From Pseudoxanthobacter soli DSM 19599 (GTDB taxonomy: Bacteria > Pseudomonadota > Alphaproteobacteria > Rhizobiales > Segnochrobactraceae), in assembly GCF_900148505.1 (NCBI RefSeq), contig NZ_FRXO01000017.1, positions 1 to 54,140 on the forward strand: a stretch of 54,140 nucleotides of DNA. Direction: 5' to 3'. The notes under the pieces are model-generated. The model ran no database searches. It was given only the letters and a program-made list of their open reading frames with translations, and was not told the origin of the DNA. The position numbers and the translations under genes are program-made. Of this stretch, positions 41,090-49,770 are shown in pieces. Within the stretch, counting starts at the first letter, position 1. Each line of letters starts with the position of its first letter.

Positions 41090-42577
41090 TCAGCCGGCCT
41101 GCGCCATTTCCGTACCGCTCTCGTAGCGTGCGAGGATGTCGGCGAGACTCGGAATGTCCGAGATGCCGTCCATGTCGATCCGGCCGACGACCGCGCCGCG
41201 CGACAGCACGACGACCTCGTCGGCGGCATCGAAAATCTCCTGAACTTCCGTGCAGAACACCACGACCGAGCGGCCCTCGGCTGCGAAGTCGCGCAGCAGT
41301 TCGTAGATGTCGGCCTTGCTGGAGATGTCGACGCCACGCGTCGGCTCCTCGATCACGATGATGTCCGTGTTCTGTTCCATTGCCGCGCCGAGCACGACCT
41401 TCTGCTGGTTGCCGCCGCTGAGCGCGGTGATCGGCAGATCCGTTCCGCCGGTCTTCACGCGGTAGCGGGCGACGCTGCGCCGCGCGAGCGCTTCGATCCG
41501 TGCGGGGTCGAGCAGCCGGCCCCGCCCGCCGATCACGTCGCTGCCCAGCCGGGCGGCCAGGTTCTCGCCGACGCTCATGTTGTGAAACACCGTGTGGCGC
41601 CGGCTCGCGGCCAGGTAGGAGACGGACGCCGCGAAGCGGAGCCTCGATCCATCGGCATCCTGCATCGGGCGGAAGGCGCCGATCGCCTGGGCGAGTTCGC
41701 GTGCGCCGGAGCCCTCGACACCGGAGAGCGCGACGACACGGCCGGGCATCAGATCGAGGGATACCTCGCGGAACGCACCGTGGCGGTCCGAACAGCGATC
41801 GAGCCGCAGCACCGGCCTGGACGATCCGGCTGACCGCACCGCCCGCGTCGACGCAGGATTAGCGACTGCGTGCGTCGCGTGCGTGGCCGTCAATTGCGCG
41901 GCAATCGCCGTTTCGCTGATGGCCGCGCCCCTGATCTCGTGGTTGATCCGCCCATCGCGAAGCACCAGAACGCGTTTGCAGCTGCGCACGAAATCATTGA
42001 GGCGGTGCGTGATGAGCAGGACGATGCGATCGTCGGCCGCCAGTTCGCTCATGGTCACGAACAGCGCCTCGGATTCCTGCTCGGTCAGGGCCGAGTTCGG
42101 CTCGTCGAACAGATAGACGTCGGCATCGCTGAGCATGGCGCGGGCGATCTCGACGCGCTGCTGAACCGCCAGCGAGAGATCGGCGAGTTCATAATGGGCG
42201 AACTGCGCGATGCCGAGACGCTCGAGCACGGCGGCGGCAGCGGCCGGATCCGGCGCAACACGGCCGAACCAGCGCCCCTCGCGGCCGACCGCCAGGTTCT
42301 GTTCGACCGTCATGTTCGGCCAGATGTGCGGCTCCTGATGCACGACCGCGACACGGCGCCAGACATCCTGAACCGGCCCGTCCGGGCGCATCAGCACGAT
42401 CTCGCCGCTGTCGGCCTTCTCTTCGCCGGCGAGCATCCGCATCAGCGTGCTCTTGCCGGCCCCATTCGGCCCGGCGATGCCGATGATCTCGCCCGACGTG
42501 AGGTCGAGATCGAGGCCGTCCAGCGCGCGGGTCGCGCCATAGCGCTTGGTGATGGCCTTGCCGGTCAGGCGGATCAT
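41090..42577 (-). CDS. sugar-type ABC transporter ATPase (RbsA/MglA-like, two NBDs)
   Basis: 495 residues from ATG 42577, which overlaps the permease stop as ATGA. The frame stays open to 43690, but those 371 residues are antisense-like Arg-rich sequence over the permease. The first ATPase domain has GPNGAGKST, LSLAVQQRVEIARAM and VYLFDEPNSAL. The second has a degenerate Walker A (GVEGSGARE, as usual in this family), ALSGGNQQKVVLG and IIVIEEPTRGVD. It powers carbohydrate uptake (CUT2 family). It is the last gene of the importer operon. Confidence 0.93.
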   Translation of the reverse strand: MIRLTGKAITKRYGATRALDGLDLDLTSGEIIGIAGPNGAGKSTLMRMLAGEEKADSGEIVLMRPDGPVQDVWRRVAVVHQEPHIWPNMTVEQNLAVGREGRWFGRVAPDPAAAAAVLERLGIAQFAHYELADLSLAVQQRVEIARAMLSDADVYLFDEPNSALTEQESEALFVTMSELAADDRIVLLITHRLNDFVRSCKRVLVLRDGRINHEIRGAAISETAIAAQLTATHATHAVANPASTRAVRSAGSSRPVLRLDRCSDRHGAFREVSLDLMPGRVVALSGVEGSGARELAQAIGAFRPMQDADGSRLRFAASVSYLAASRRHTVFHNMSVGENLAARLGSDVIGGRGRLLDPARIEALARRSVARYRVKTGGTDLPITALSGGNQQKVVLGAAMEQNTDIIVIEEPTRGVDISSKADIYELLRDFAAEGRSVVVFCTEVQEIFDAADEVVVLSRGAVVGRIDMDGISDIPSLADILARYESGTEMAQAG

Positions 42578-43632
42578 GCCGCGGCTCCCGTCCGGGCGGA
42601 ACGCTGACCGGCGCTGCGGATCAGCTTCTGCGACACGAGGTCGAGCCAGACGGCGCCGATGGTGACGAAGCCGATGAACAGGAGCTGGACGAAGGACCCG
42701 ACGCCGAGGAGCGCGAGACCGTTGTTGAGGAGCGCCAGCAGGATAACGCCGAGAAGCGTGCCGACGATGGTGCCGCGACCGCCGTTCAGGCTCGCCCCGC
42801 CGATGACCACGGCCGCGATCACCTGGAAGGACAGCGAACTCGACTGGGTCGGCCCAACCGATCCCACATAGGAGAAGTCGATGATGCCGGCCACACCCGC
42901 CATCAGCGCGCTGAGCAGGAACACCACGTACTTGTATTTCCGCAGGGGGAGACGGGCGACGCGCGCGGCCTCGGCGTTGCCGCCCATCGCCACGAGGCGG
43001 AAGCCGAAGATCGTGCGGTGGCGCAGGATCCAGAACAGGATGAAGGCGCCGAGCAGCCAGAGCGTCTCGACCGGAATGTCGTATGCCATCAGCGCGCCGC
43101 CAAGGCCGTGAAAGAAGGACAGTTCCCACGCCGGCGGCAGCGGATCGTTGTAGGCGGGCGTGAACGTGGTGGCGTTGCTGATGAGGAGCGAAAGGCCGTC
43201 GGCGACGTTGAGCATTCCAAGGGTGGTGATGAAGGAGGGAAGCCCCGCCCGCACCGTCAGGAAGCCGTTGACGAAACCGACCAGGAGCGCAATGCCGAGG
43301 CCCGCGCCGAGGGCGACGACAAGCGACGTCGTGAACGGCAGGCTTCCGCCGCCGAGCCACAGCGTGGCCACGACCGTGCCGGCGAGCCCGTAGACCGCGC
43401 CGACCGAAAGATCGATTTCGCCGAGCAGGATCACCAGCATCTGGGCGAAGGCGACGATGCCGAGCGCGACCATCGACCGGACCAGCGTCAGCATGTTCTC
43501 CGGGCTGAGGAATGCGGAGCGCTGCGACTGGACGATCAGCGCGATCAGCACGATGGCGAGCGCGAGGCCGAGGGTCCTCAGGCTGTTCAGGACTTTTTGC
43601 GTGCCCAGGAGGGCGGACAGGGATTTCGTCAT
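42574..43632 (-). CDS. sugar-type ABC transporter permease (RbsC-like)
   Basis: 352 residues, eight to ten membrane segments, PF02653. Family features: LVILLGEIDLSVGAVYGLAG (the IDLSVG motif), RAGLPSFITTLGM, the cytoplasmic loop FRLVAMGGNAEAARVA, and AVVIGGASLNGGRGTIVGTL. It forms the homodimeric channel of a CUT2-type importer with the ATPase at 41090-42577. The start at MTKSLSALLGTQ lies 89 nt after the binding-protein gene. Confidence 0.94.
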   Translation of the reverse strand: MTKSLSALLGTQKVLNSLRTLGLALAIVLIALIVQSQRSAFLSPENMLTLVRSMVALGIVAFAQMLVILLGEIDLSVGAVYGLAGTVVATLWLGGGSLPFTTSLVVALGAGLGIALLVGFVNGFLTVRAGLPSFITTLGMLNVADGLSLLISNATTFTPAYNDPLPPAWELSFFHGLGGALMAYDIPVETLWLLGAFILFWILRHRTIFGFRLVAMGGNAEAARVARLPLRKYKYVVFLLSALMAGVAGIIDFSYVGSVGPTQSSSLSFQVIAAVVIGGASLNGGRGTIVGTLLGVILLALLNNGLALLGVGSFVQLLFIGFVTIGAVWLDLVSQKLIRSAGQRSARTGAAA

Positions 43633-43721
43633 GATGGCTCCGGGGCAGCGAAAGCGCAGTGCGTATGAGAACGGCGCGGAGATGGTGCAATCTCCGCGCC
43701 GGCGACGGTGTTTCCGCTCCC

Positions 43722-44846
43722 TCAGTGAGACGCGGCCTTCAGGCGCTCACGGCCTGCCTCTACGCTGAGCTCGTCCTGGCCGCCAGCCTTGGTGATGACG
43801 ATGGGGCGCAGATACTGCAGCGGATCGGCCGGCGTCTCGCCGGTGGCGAGATATTTCGCGCACTGCTCGACAGGAGCCTGGGCCTGGTTGTCGAAGCCCT
43901 GGTCGATGGTCACGAGAGTGGTGCCGTCGGCGATGGCATCGAGGATGGCGCCGCTGACGTTGAAGCCGGAAGTGAACACCTTGCCGTTCAGCTTCAGGTT
44001 ACGGATGACGTTGCCCACGCCCTCGACACCCTGGTCGGTGTGGAAGAACAGCGTGACGTCGGGGTGCGCGGTCAGGAACGGCGTCACCGAATTCAGCACT
44101 TCCTGGGTGGTGAAGTTCTTGCCGGTGGGAATGCCGGACTTCGCGTCATTGAAGAACTTTGCGTCCGGGAACACCGACTTGTAGCCCGCCATGAAGCCTT
44201 CCATGCGCGACTGCGCCCACGGCTGGTCCGGCGCGCCGCTGCCCATCGCGATCTGATCGACCTTGATGCCCTTTTCCTTGATCAGCTTGGCGGTCGCCTC
44301 GCCGTTGATGGTGCCGGCCTGAACCTCGTTCAGGGCGTAGAAGGCGAAGCGCTTCGCCTTCGGCGCATCGATATTGAGCGTGAACACCGGAATGCCGGCG
44401 GCGGCGTACTTGTTGATGATGCCGGTGAACTGGTTCGGCAGCGGCGGCTGCAGCGCAAGGCAATCGACCTGACCGGAGTTCAGCAGCGTCTCGAGTTCGG
44501 CGAGCTGCTTGGTGGTGTCGGGATTGACCGGCCCGACCAGGCGGCACTCGGCAGAGAGCTCCTTGTTGGCCGCGTCGCAACCCTTCTTCGTCCCGATGCG
44601 CATCTCGGCACCCTGGATCGGAATGCCCGTCCCTTCGATGTCGACGATGATGTTCACCTTCTCGCCGGCCTCGATCTTCTTGACGATCCGCGGCGCGAGC
44701 TTGAACTCGCCCCAAGGCATCTGGTGCGTCTTGGCGGCTTCCGGGACGGTCTTCTCGGCGGCATAGGCCGAGGGTCCCGTGCCCGAGACGCCCGCGATGA
44801 AGGCCACGCCGGCCATGGCGAGCATGTGGCTGCGAAGGAAGGACAT
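43722..44846 (-). CDS. sugar-type periplasmic substrate-binding protein
   Basis: 374 residues from ATG 44846 (MSFLRSHMLAMAG), with GGAG 6 nt upstream; an ATG at 44864 is also in frame. A signal peptide (cleavage after PSAYA) precedes a Peripla_BP_4-type protein: VNPDTTKQLAELETLLNSGQ, NKYAAAGIPVFTLNIDAP, GSGAPDQPWAQSRMEGFMAG and KVFTSGFNVSGAILDAIADG. It captures the ligand for the importer. The GguC-HyuAB enzymes under the same operator suggest that the ligand is not a plain hexose. First gene of its operon. Confidence 0.92.
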   Translation of the reverse strand: MSFLRSHMLAMAGVAFIAGVSGTGPSAYAAEKTVPEAAKTHQMPWGEFKLAPRIVKKIEAGEKVNIIVDIEGTGIPIQGAEMRIGTKKGCDAANKELSAECRLVGPVNPDTTKQLAELETLLNSGQVDCLALQPPLPNQFTGIINKYAAAGIPVFTLNIDAPKAKRFAFYALNEVQAGTINGEATAKLIKEKGIKVDQIAMGSGAPDQPWAQSRMEGFMAGYKSVFPDAKFFNDAKSGIPTGKNFTTQEVLNSVTPFLTAHPDVTLFFHTDQGVEGVGNVIRNLKLNGKVFTSGFNVSGAILDAIADGTTLVTIDQGFDNQAQAPVEQCAKYLATGETPADPLQYLRPIVITKAGGQDELSVEAGRERLKAASH

Positions 44847-44870
44847 AGGGAGCTCCGTTCTCATCTGGAA

Positions 44871-44935
44871 ATGTTCCGCTAGACAGAACTATGTTTTGTG
44901 CAATAGAACTGTATCGGACGAAGTCCCGTTGTCAA
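44871..44935 (-). promoter_or_regulatory. promoter and IclR-type operator of the sugar importer
   Basis: On the minus strand TTGACA (44930-44935), 16 bp, TACAGT (44908-44913). Downstream, at 44871-44888, lies TTCTGTCTAGCGGAACAT, whose core GTTC-N9-GAAC is palindromic. It matches the sequence before gguC at 17 of 18 positions, and the -35-to-operator spacing is the same within 1 bp. The operator is 25 nt before the start codon, in the transcribed leader. Confidence 0.7.
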
Positions 44936-45517
44936 TATGAGCCCGAGCGCATTTTGTGAGCGCGGCGCGCGATTGGGCGTGAGGGTGAAAGCCACCACTC
45001 CCCGGGGCCCGACGGGCCCGTGACTTACGCGCGCACTCGGGGGGATCACTGCAACCGGATTCAAACGCCGGTGAACCCGCATCAAAGGGAATGTCTTTGC
45101 CGGCTGCACGGCGCGGATCGGGACGAAGTGCCGGGCGGACCGATGTCCGAGCGGGACGCGGCGAGACGGTCGGCACCTCGCCACCGTGCGGCTCACGAAA
45201 AGTTCAGCCGCCGCGCAGGCGCCGGATCATGCCGGGGCCGGCTCCCGCACGCGAACGGGGCGCCCTATGGGACACCGCATGATCAGGAACAGCTGGACGT
45301 CCCGAGAACCGGAGGCGTGGGATCAAGCTCCGCGACAGACGCGGGGCGCCTCTCTTCCAAGTCGCGAAGCATGCCAGTAATTCAGGCGTATTTGAGCGAA
45401 ATTTTCCACAGCCTCGACACTTTTGGGCTCGATGGCGTCTTAGGTCGGACAGTGAATGGCTGCGAATTTTCGAGATATGCTGCGTTCGAATCGATCCGAT
45501 TTGAACGGATATCGATA
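44936..45517. other. intergenic, weak repeat copy only
   Basis: About 580 bp between the importer promoter and the end of the IclR gene. Frames here are short and shadow-like. A weak copy of the palindromic repeat is at 45474-45513. Confidence 0.45.
45474..45513. repeat. bipartite palindromic repeat, possible decayed copy D
   Basis: gatatgctgcgttcgaatcg followed by atccgatttgaacggata resembles the ggatatgctc and gttcagatcg-cgatctgaac parts of copies B and C, with several mismatches and without the second palindrome. Confidence 0.4.
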
Positions 45518-46339
45518 TCAGTCCAAGGGCGGCAAAGCGGAATGCGCCGGCCCGCCGAGAAGATGACTGATCCGGTCGGCATAAGCCCGAACCGCTGAGC
45601 CGAGCTGGTGCAGGTCGGCATCGCTGCGGCCGAGCTTCATGCATGTCACGCTGATCGCGGCCACGGCATCGCCGGTGCGGTCGTAAACGGCGGCCCCGAC
45701 GCAGACGACGCCGATATTGTCCTCCTCGTTGTCGAAGGCATAGCCGCGCGCGGCGATCTCGCGCAGGTCGTCGATCAGCGCGGCCTGGGTGGTCAGCGTG
45801 TGCTCGGTCCGGCGCGGCATGCCGAGGCGGGTCAGGATCGCCATCACCTGCTCGCTCGGCAGCCGGGCGAGCAACGACTTGCCGACCGCGGAACAATGCG
45901 GCAGCTCCCGTCGGCCGAGCGACGCGGTCATGCGGAACGGTCCCGGCGCGTCGACGCGACCGATCGCCACCGCATAGCCGTCGTCAAGCACCGCGAGGCG
46001 CGAGGTCAGCTGCGTCGCATCGGTCAATTGCTGCAGGATCGGCGTCGCGATCTGGGTGATCCCCATTTCGGCCACGGCGCGGTCGCCGAGATGCACCAGG
46101 GTCAGCCCCAGGCGGTAAAGCCGGGCACCACCGATGCGGGTATCCGCCACGAAGCCCCGCGCCACCATGGTCTGCAACAGCGTGAAGGCCGTGGAGCGCG
46201 AGACGCCGATCGTCTCGGCGATCTCTCCGACGCTCATGCCCTTTCCGCTCCCGGCACCGAGCGCCTGCAGCACATCAAGCGCCCGGCCGACGCTGCGCAG
46301 GGAGTACTTCTCGTCTGGAGTTTCCGTGGTGTCCGACAC
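45518..46339 (-). CDS. IclR-family transcriptional regulator (sugar/hydantoinase regulon)
   Basis: 273 residues. A winged helix-turn-helix is at about 14-75 (RSVGRALDVLQAL, MSVGEIAETIGVSRSTAFTL, ARGFVADTRIGGARLYRLG). The IclR effector domain follows (SRLAVLDDGYAVAIGRVD, PHCSAVGKSLLARL, GYAFDNEEDNIGVVCVGAAV). It is divergent from gguC. The two 18-bp operators at 44871 and 46472 flank it and are its likely targets. Position downstream of the start sites fits repression. Confidence 0.92.
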   Translation of the reverse strand: MSDTTETPDEKYSLRSVGRALDVLQALGAGSGKGMSVGEIAETIGVSRSTAFTLLQTMVARGFVADTRIGGARLYRLGLTLVHLGDRAVAEMGITQIATPILQQLTDATQLTSRLAVLDDGYAVAIGRVDAPGPFRMTASLGRRELPHCSAVGKSLLARLPSEQVMAILTRLGMPRRTEHTLTTQAALIDDLREIAARGYAFDNEEDNIGVVCVGAAVYDRTGDAVAAISVTCMKLGRSDADLHQLGSAVRAYADRISHLLGGPAHSALPPLD

Positions 46340-46423
46340 GTCGATGCGCCCTTTCGGTCTTGCGTTCCCCAGGCTTCTGCAGAGGCCCTTCGACCTGCCA
46401 TCGATAGCGAGCCACGAGGTCGG

Positions 46424-46489
46424 TTGACAATATCCACCGCCTGCCCTAACGATTTGTAGGGCAGAACGTTATTCTGTCTAGCCGAACAT
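46424..46489 (+). promoter_or_regulatory. promoter and IclR-type operator of gguC-hyuAB
   Basis: TTGACA at 46424-46429 with a weak -10 (TAACGA at 46447-46452, 17-bp spacing). TTCTGTCTAGCCGAACAT at 46472-46489 matches the importer operator at 17 of 18 positions, 48 nt from the start of the -35 (47 in the importer). It is 145 bp before the gguC start codon. Confidence 0.65.
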
Positions 46490-46633
46490 TAGCATCGTTT
46501 CCGTCGCGCGCAATGGCCGAGGCGAAGAAAACGCCACCGCCGACCCGGATCGGCGGCACGCGGCACTCCTCACCCATCGCATCGGCAGCCGCGTCATCGC
46601 GCCAGCCCAACACGTCCAGCCCTGGAGAATTCC

Positions 46634-47629
46634 ATGCGTCTTGTGCAGTTCAAGAGCCGGTCTGGCGAACGGAAGGTCGGATTTCCCGACGAGAGCGGCG
46701 GCTTCATCGTGCCGCTCGCCGGGCCGAATACGGTCTATGATCTGGCCAGCAGCGCCATCGAACGCGGGGTCGGTCTCGCCGACGCGGTGGCGTCCGCCGC
46801 GCACGACGCACCCGTCAGCTACGACGAGATCATCGCCGAAGGGCGCCTGCTCGCCCCCCTCGACCATCCGGAGCCGGCGCGGTTCTGGATCACGGGAACG
46901 GGCCTCACCCACATCGGTAGCGCCGATGCGCGCGACAAGATGCACGAGATCGCCCACGGCGCCGATGCCGACATGACGGATTCGATGAAGATCTTCCGCA
47001 TGGGCCTTGAGGGTGGCAAACCCCGCGAGGGCGAGATCGGCGTGCAGCCCGAATGGTTCTTCAAGGGGCTCGGAACCTGCGTCGTGCCGCCGGAATCGGA
47101 CATTCCGATGCCGGCCTTCGCGCTGGCGGGCGGCGAGGAAGCGGAGATCGTCGGCCTGTACCTCATCGGGCCCGACGGCAACCCCTGGCGGCTCGGCTTC
47201 GCGCTCGGCAACGAGTTCTCCGATCAGGTCACGGAAGCGCTCAACTATCTCTATCTCGCCCATTCGAAGCTGCGCGACTGCTCGATCGGGCCGGAGTTGC
47301 TCGTCGGCGATCTTCCCGACGACACGAGGGGCAAGATCCGCGTTCTCCGCGACGGCCGAACCCTGTGGGAGGGCGAGTTCCTGAGCGGCGAAAGCAACAT
47401 GTCGCACTCGGTCCGCAATCTCGAGCATTACCATTTCCGCTACGACATGTTCCGCCGCCCGGGTGACCTGCACGCCTATTTCTTCGGCGCGCCCCTGCTG
47501 AGTTGCGCCAATGGCGTCGAGACGCAATCGGGCGACTGCTTCGAGATCGACGTGCCCGATTTCGGCCGGCCGCTGCGCAATCGCATGGTCGCCAGGCCGG
47601 CACCCAGCTTCGTGGTGCGATCGCTCTGA
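46634..47629 (+). CDS. gguC: GguC/AraD1-family protein (FAH-like fold)
   Basis: 331 residues with GGAGAATTCC before ATG. It matches the GguC (AraD1) family of fumarylacetoacetate-hydrolase-like proteins, often found with CUT2 sugar importers (gguABC in Agrobacterium). Seen: MRLVQFKSRSG start, ARFWITGTGLTHIGSADARD, QPEWFFKGLGTCVVPPESDI, and EAEIVGLYLIGPDG with acidic metal-ligand residues. The exact reaction is uncertain; relatives act on 2-keto-3-deoxy sugar acids. First gene of a plus-strand operon with hyuA, 63 bp apart. Confidence 0.87.
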   Translation: MRLVQFKSRSGERKVGFPDESGGFIVPLAGPNTVYDLASSAIERGVGLADAVASAAHDAPVSYDEIIAEGRLLAPLDHPEPARFWITGTGLTHIGSADARDKMHEIAHGADADMTDSMKIFRMGLEGGKPREGEIGVQPEWFFKGLGTCVVPPESDIPMPAFALAGGEEAEIVGLYLIGPDGNPWRLGFALGNEFSDQVTEALNYLYLAHSKLRDCSIGPELLVGDLPDDTRGKIRVLRDGRTLWEGEFLSGESNMSHSVRNLEHYHFRYDMFRRPGDLHAYFFGAPLLSCANGVETQSGDCFEIDVPDFGRPLRNRMVARPAPSFVVRSL

Positions 47630-47692
47630 TCCCGTTCCTGCCGTCGCGGCCGCATCCAGCCGCGCCCTCCCCTCTTCTCTCTGGAGCCGAAT

Positions 47693-49756
47693 ATGGGCCT
47701 TCGCTTCGCCGTCGATACGGGCGGCACCTTCACGGATCTGATGGTCGCGACCGAAGTGGGCGTGCTCAGCATGCACAAGGCCTCGACCACGCCCTCCGAT
47801 CCGGTCGCGGGCGTGATCGACAGCCTGAGGATCGCAGCCGAGGCCGCGGGCGAGGACCTGAAGGCCTATCTCGGCCGCGGCGAGATCCTGGTCCATGGAA
47901 CGACGCACGCGATCAACGCGATCATCACGGGCTCAACCGCGAAGACCGCCTTCCTGACCACGAAGGGTCATCCCGACACGCTGGTATTCCGTGAAGGCGG
48001 GCGCATCGAGCCGTTCAACTTCACCGTGCCCTATACCGAGCCCTACGTTCCGCGCGCGCTGACCTACGAGGTGCCCGAGCGCATCACGGTCTCCGGCGCG
48101 ATCAAAACGCCGCTCGACGAGGACGCGGTGGTCGCCATTCTCGACGAGATCAAGGCGGCCGGAATCGAGGCCGTCGGCGTGTCCTTCCTGTGGTCGGTGG
48201 TCAATCCGGCCCATGAGCTTGCGGTGGGGGCGCTCATCGCGAAGCATCTGCCGGGCGTGCCCTACACCCTCTCCCACGAAATCAACCCGTCGATCCGCGA
48301 ATATCGCCGGGCGTCGTCGACCTGTATCGACGCCTCGCTGAAGCCGATCATGGGCGCCTACATGCACGGCCTCGAACAGCGCCTGCGCGAGGCCGGGTTT
48401 AACGGCCGCGTGCTGGTCGTGACCTCGCAGGGCGGCGTGATGGACGCGGCCCGCGTCGCGGAAGCGCCGGTGCACCTGATCAATTCCGGTCCGAGCATGG
48501 CCCCCGTCGCGGCCAAGGCCTACGGGGCCGCAGACGCCGCCGAGACGCTGATCGTCGGCGACACCGGCGGCACGACCTTCGACGTGTCGCTGGTGCGCCG
48601 CGGCCGCATCCCGCGGAGCCGCGAGACGTGGCTCGGCCAACCCTTCCGCAGCCACATGACGGGCATGCCCTCCGTCGACGTGAAGAGCATCGGCGCCGGT
48701 GGCGGCTCCATCGCCTGGGTCGATGCCGGCGGGCTGCTGCATGTAGGCCCGAAAAGCGCCGGCGCGGTGCCGGGCCCGGTGTGCTACGGCCGCGGCGGCA
48801 CGCGGCCGACGCTGACGGACGCCTCCGTGGCACTCGGCTTCATCGACGCCGAATTCTTCCTCGGCGGCAAGATGGCGCTGAACAAGGCCGGCGCCCTCGA
48901 CGCCATCCGCACCGACGTCGCCGAGCCGCTCGGCAAAACGGTGGAGGAGGCGGCCGAAGTGATTGTGGCGCTCGCGACCGAGCACATGGTCCAGGCGATC
49001 ATGGATATCACCGTCAACCAGGGCATCGATCCGACCCAGGCGACCTTCGTCGCCGGCGGCGGCGCGGCTGGCCTGAACTGCGTCGCTATCGCGCGCCGTC
49101 TCGGCTGCAAGCGCGTGCTGGTGACGGAAGCAGGCGCCGCGCTCTCGGCCTCGGGTGCGCTGATCTCGGATCTGACCGCACACCAGCGTGCCATGTTCCA
49201 CACCCGCAGCGATTCCTTCGACATCGAGGGTGTGAACAAGGTTCTCGCCGGCCTGAAGGCGGCCTGCGACGCCTTCGCTGCCGGCCCCGGCGCGGGCGCC
49301 GAAGCGGTCGAGATCGATTGGTCGACGGAAGCCCGCTACACCGACCAGGCCTGGGAGATCGAAGTGCCGCTGCAGGTGGCGCGCTTCGCCGGTGAGGAAG
49401 ACGTCGGCGCACTCGTCGCCGACTTCCACCAGATGCACCAGGACATCTTCGCCGTCAGCGACGACAAGGCCAGCATCGAGACGGTGAGCTGGAACGCCGA
49501 GGTGCGCTGCCGCATCGGCTCGGGCGTCCCCGGGCGTCTCGCCGCCGATGGACGCCCCGCGAGGCTCGCGTCCCGTCCGGTCCGCTTTCTCGGCACCGAC
49601 TGGATCGAGGCCGACGTGTGGCGCCTCGAGGCGATCCCCGAGGGCCAGACGCTGGCCGGTCCGGCCATCGTCGAATCCGATTTCACATCGATCGTCATCG
49701 ATCCGGGCGCCAAGGCCTGGCGCGACGCATCCGGCAATCTCGTCATCGAAGTCTGA
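47693..49756 (+). CDS. hyuA: hydantoinase/oxoprolinase subunit A family
   Basis: 687 residues, full length for HyuA/N-methylhydantoinase A (PF05378 then PF01968). Seen: RFAVDTGGTFTDLMVATE (N-terminal ASKHA-like phosphate motif), GRGEILVHGTTHAINAII, SHEINPSIREYRRASSTCID, IVGDTGGTTFDVSLVRRG, and GAGGGSIAWVDAGG. The family hydrolyses cyclic amides or carboxylates ketones with ATP, together with the B subunit. A GGAG site is 8 nt before the ATG. It is followed after 14 nt by hyuB. Substrate not deducible. Confidence 0.94.
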   Translation: MGLRFAVDTGGTFTDLMVATEVGVLSMHKASTTPSDPVAGVIDSLRIAAEAAGEDLKAYLGRGEILVHGTTHAINAIITGSTAKTAFLTTKGHPDTLVFREGGRIEPFNFTVPYTEPYVPRALTYEVPERITVSGAIKTPLDEDAVVAILDEIKAAGIEAVGVSFLWSVVNPAHELAVGALIAKHLPGVPYTLSHEINPSIREYRRASSTCIDASLKPIMGAYMHGLEQRLREAGFNGRVLVVTSQGGVMDAARVAEAPVHLINSGPSMAPVAAKAYGAADAAETLIVGDTGGTTFDVSLVRRGRIPRSRETWLGQPFRSHMTGMPSVDVKSIGAGGGSIAWVDAGGLLHVGPKSAGAVPGPVCYGRGGTRPTLTDASVALGFIDAEFFLGGKMALNKAGALDAIRTDVAEPLGKTVEEAAEVIVALATEHMVQAIMDITVNQGIDPTQATFVAGGGAAGLNCVAIARRLGCKRVLVTEAGAALSASGALISDLTAHQRAMFHTRSDSFDIEGVNKVLAGLKAACDAFAAGPGAGAEAVEIDWSTEARYTDQAWEIEVPLQVARFAGEEDVGALVADFHQMHQDIFAVSDDKASIETVSWNAEVRCRIGSGVPGRLAADGRPARLASRPVRFLGTDWIEADVWRLEAIPEGQTLAGPAIVESDFTSIVIDPGAKAWRDASGNLVIEV

Positions 49757-49770
49757 GCGGAGAGAACACC

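Noticed and set aside
42578-43690. N-terminal extension of the sugar ABC ATPase to 866 codons
   Set aside because: The extension reads across the permease gene in another frame and has no motif. The ATPase begins normally at MIRLTGKAITKRYG with an ATGA overlap.
43659-44882. 407-codon plus frame over the sugar-binding protein gene
   Set aside because: Antisense to a binding protein with signal peptide and family motifs.
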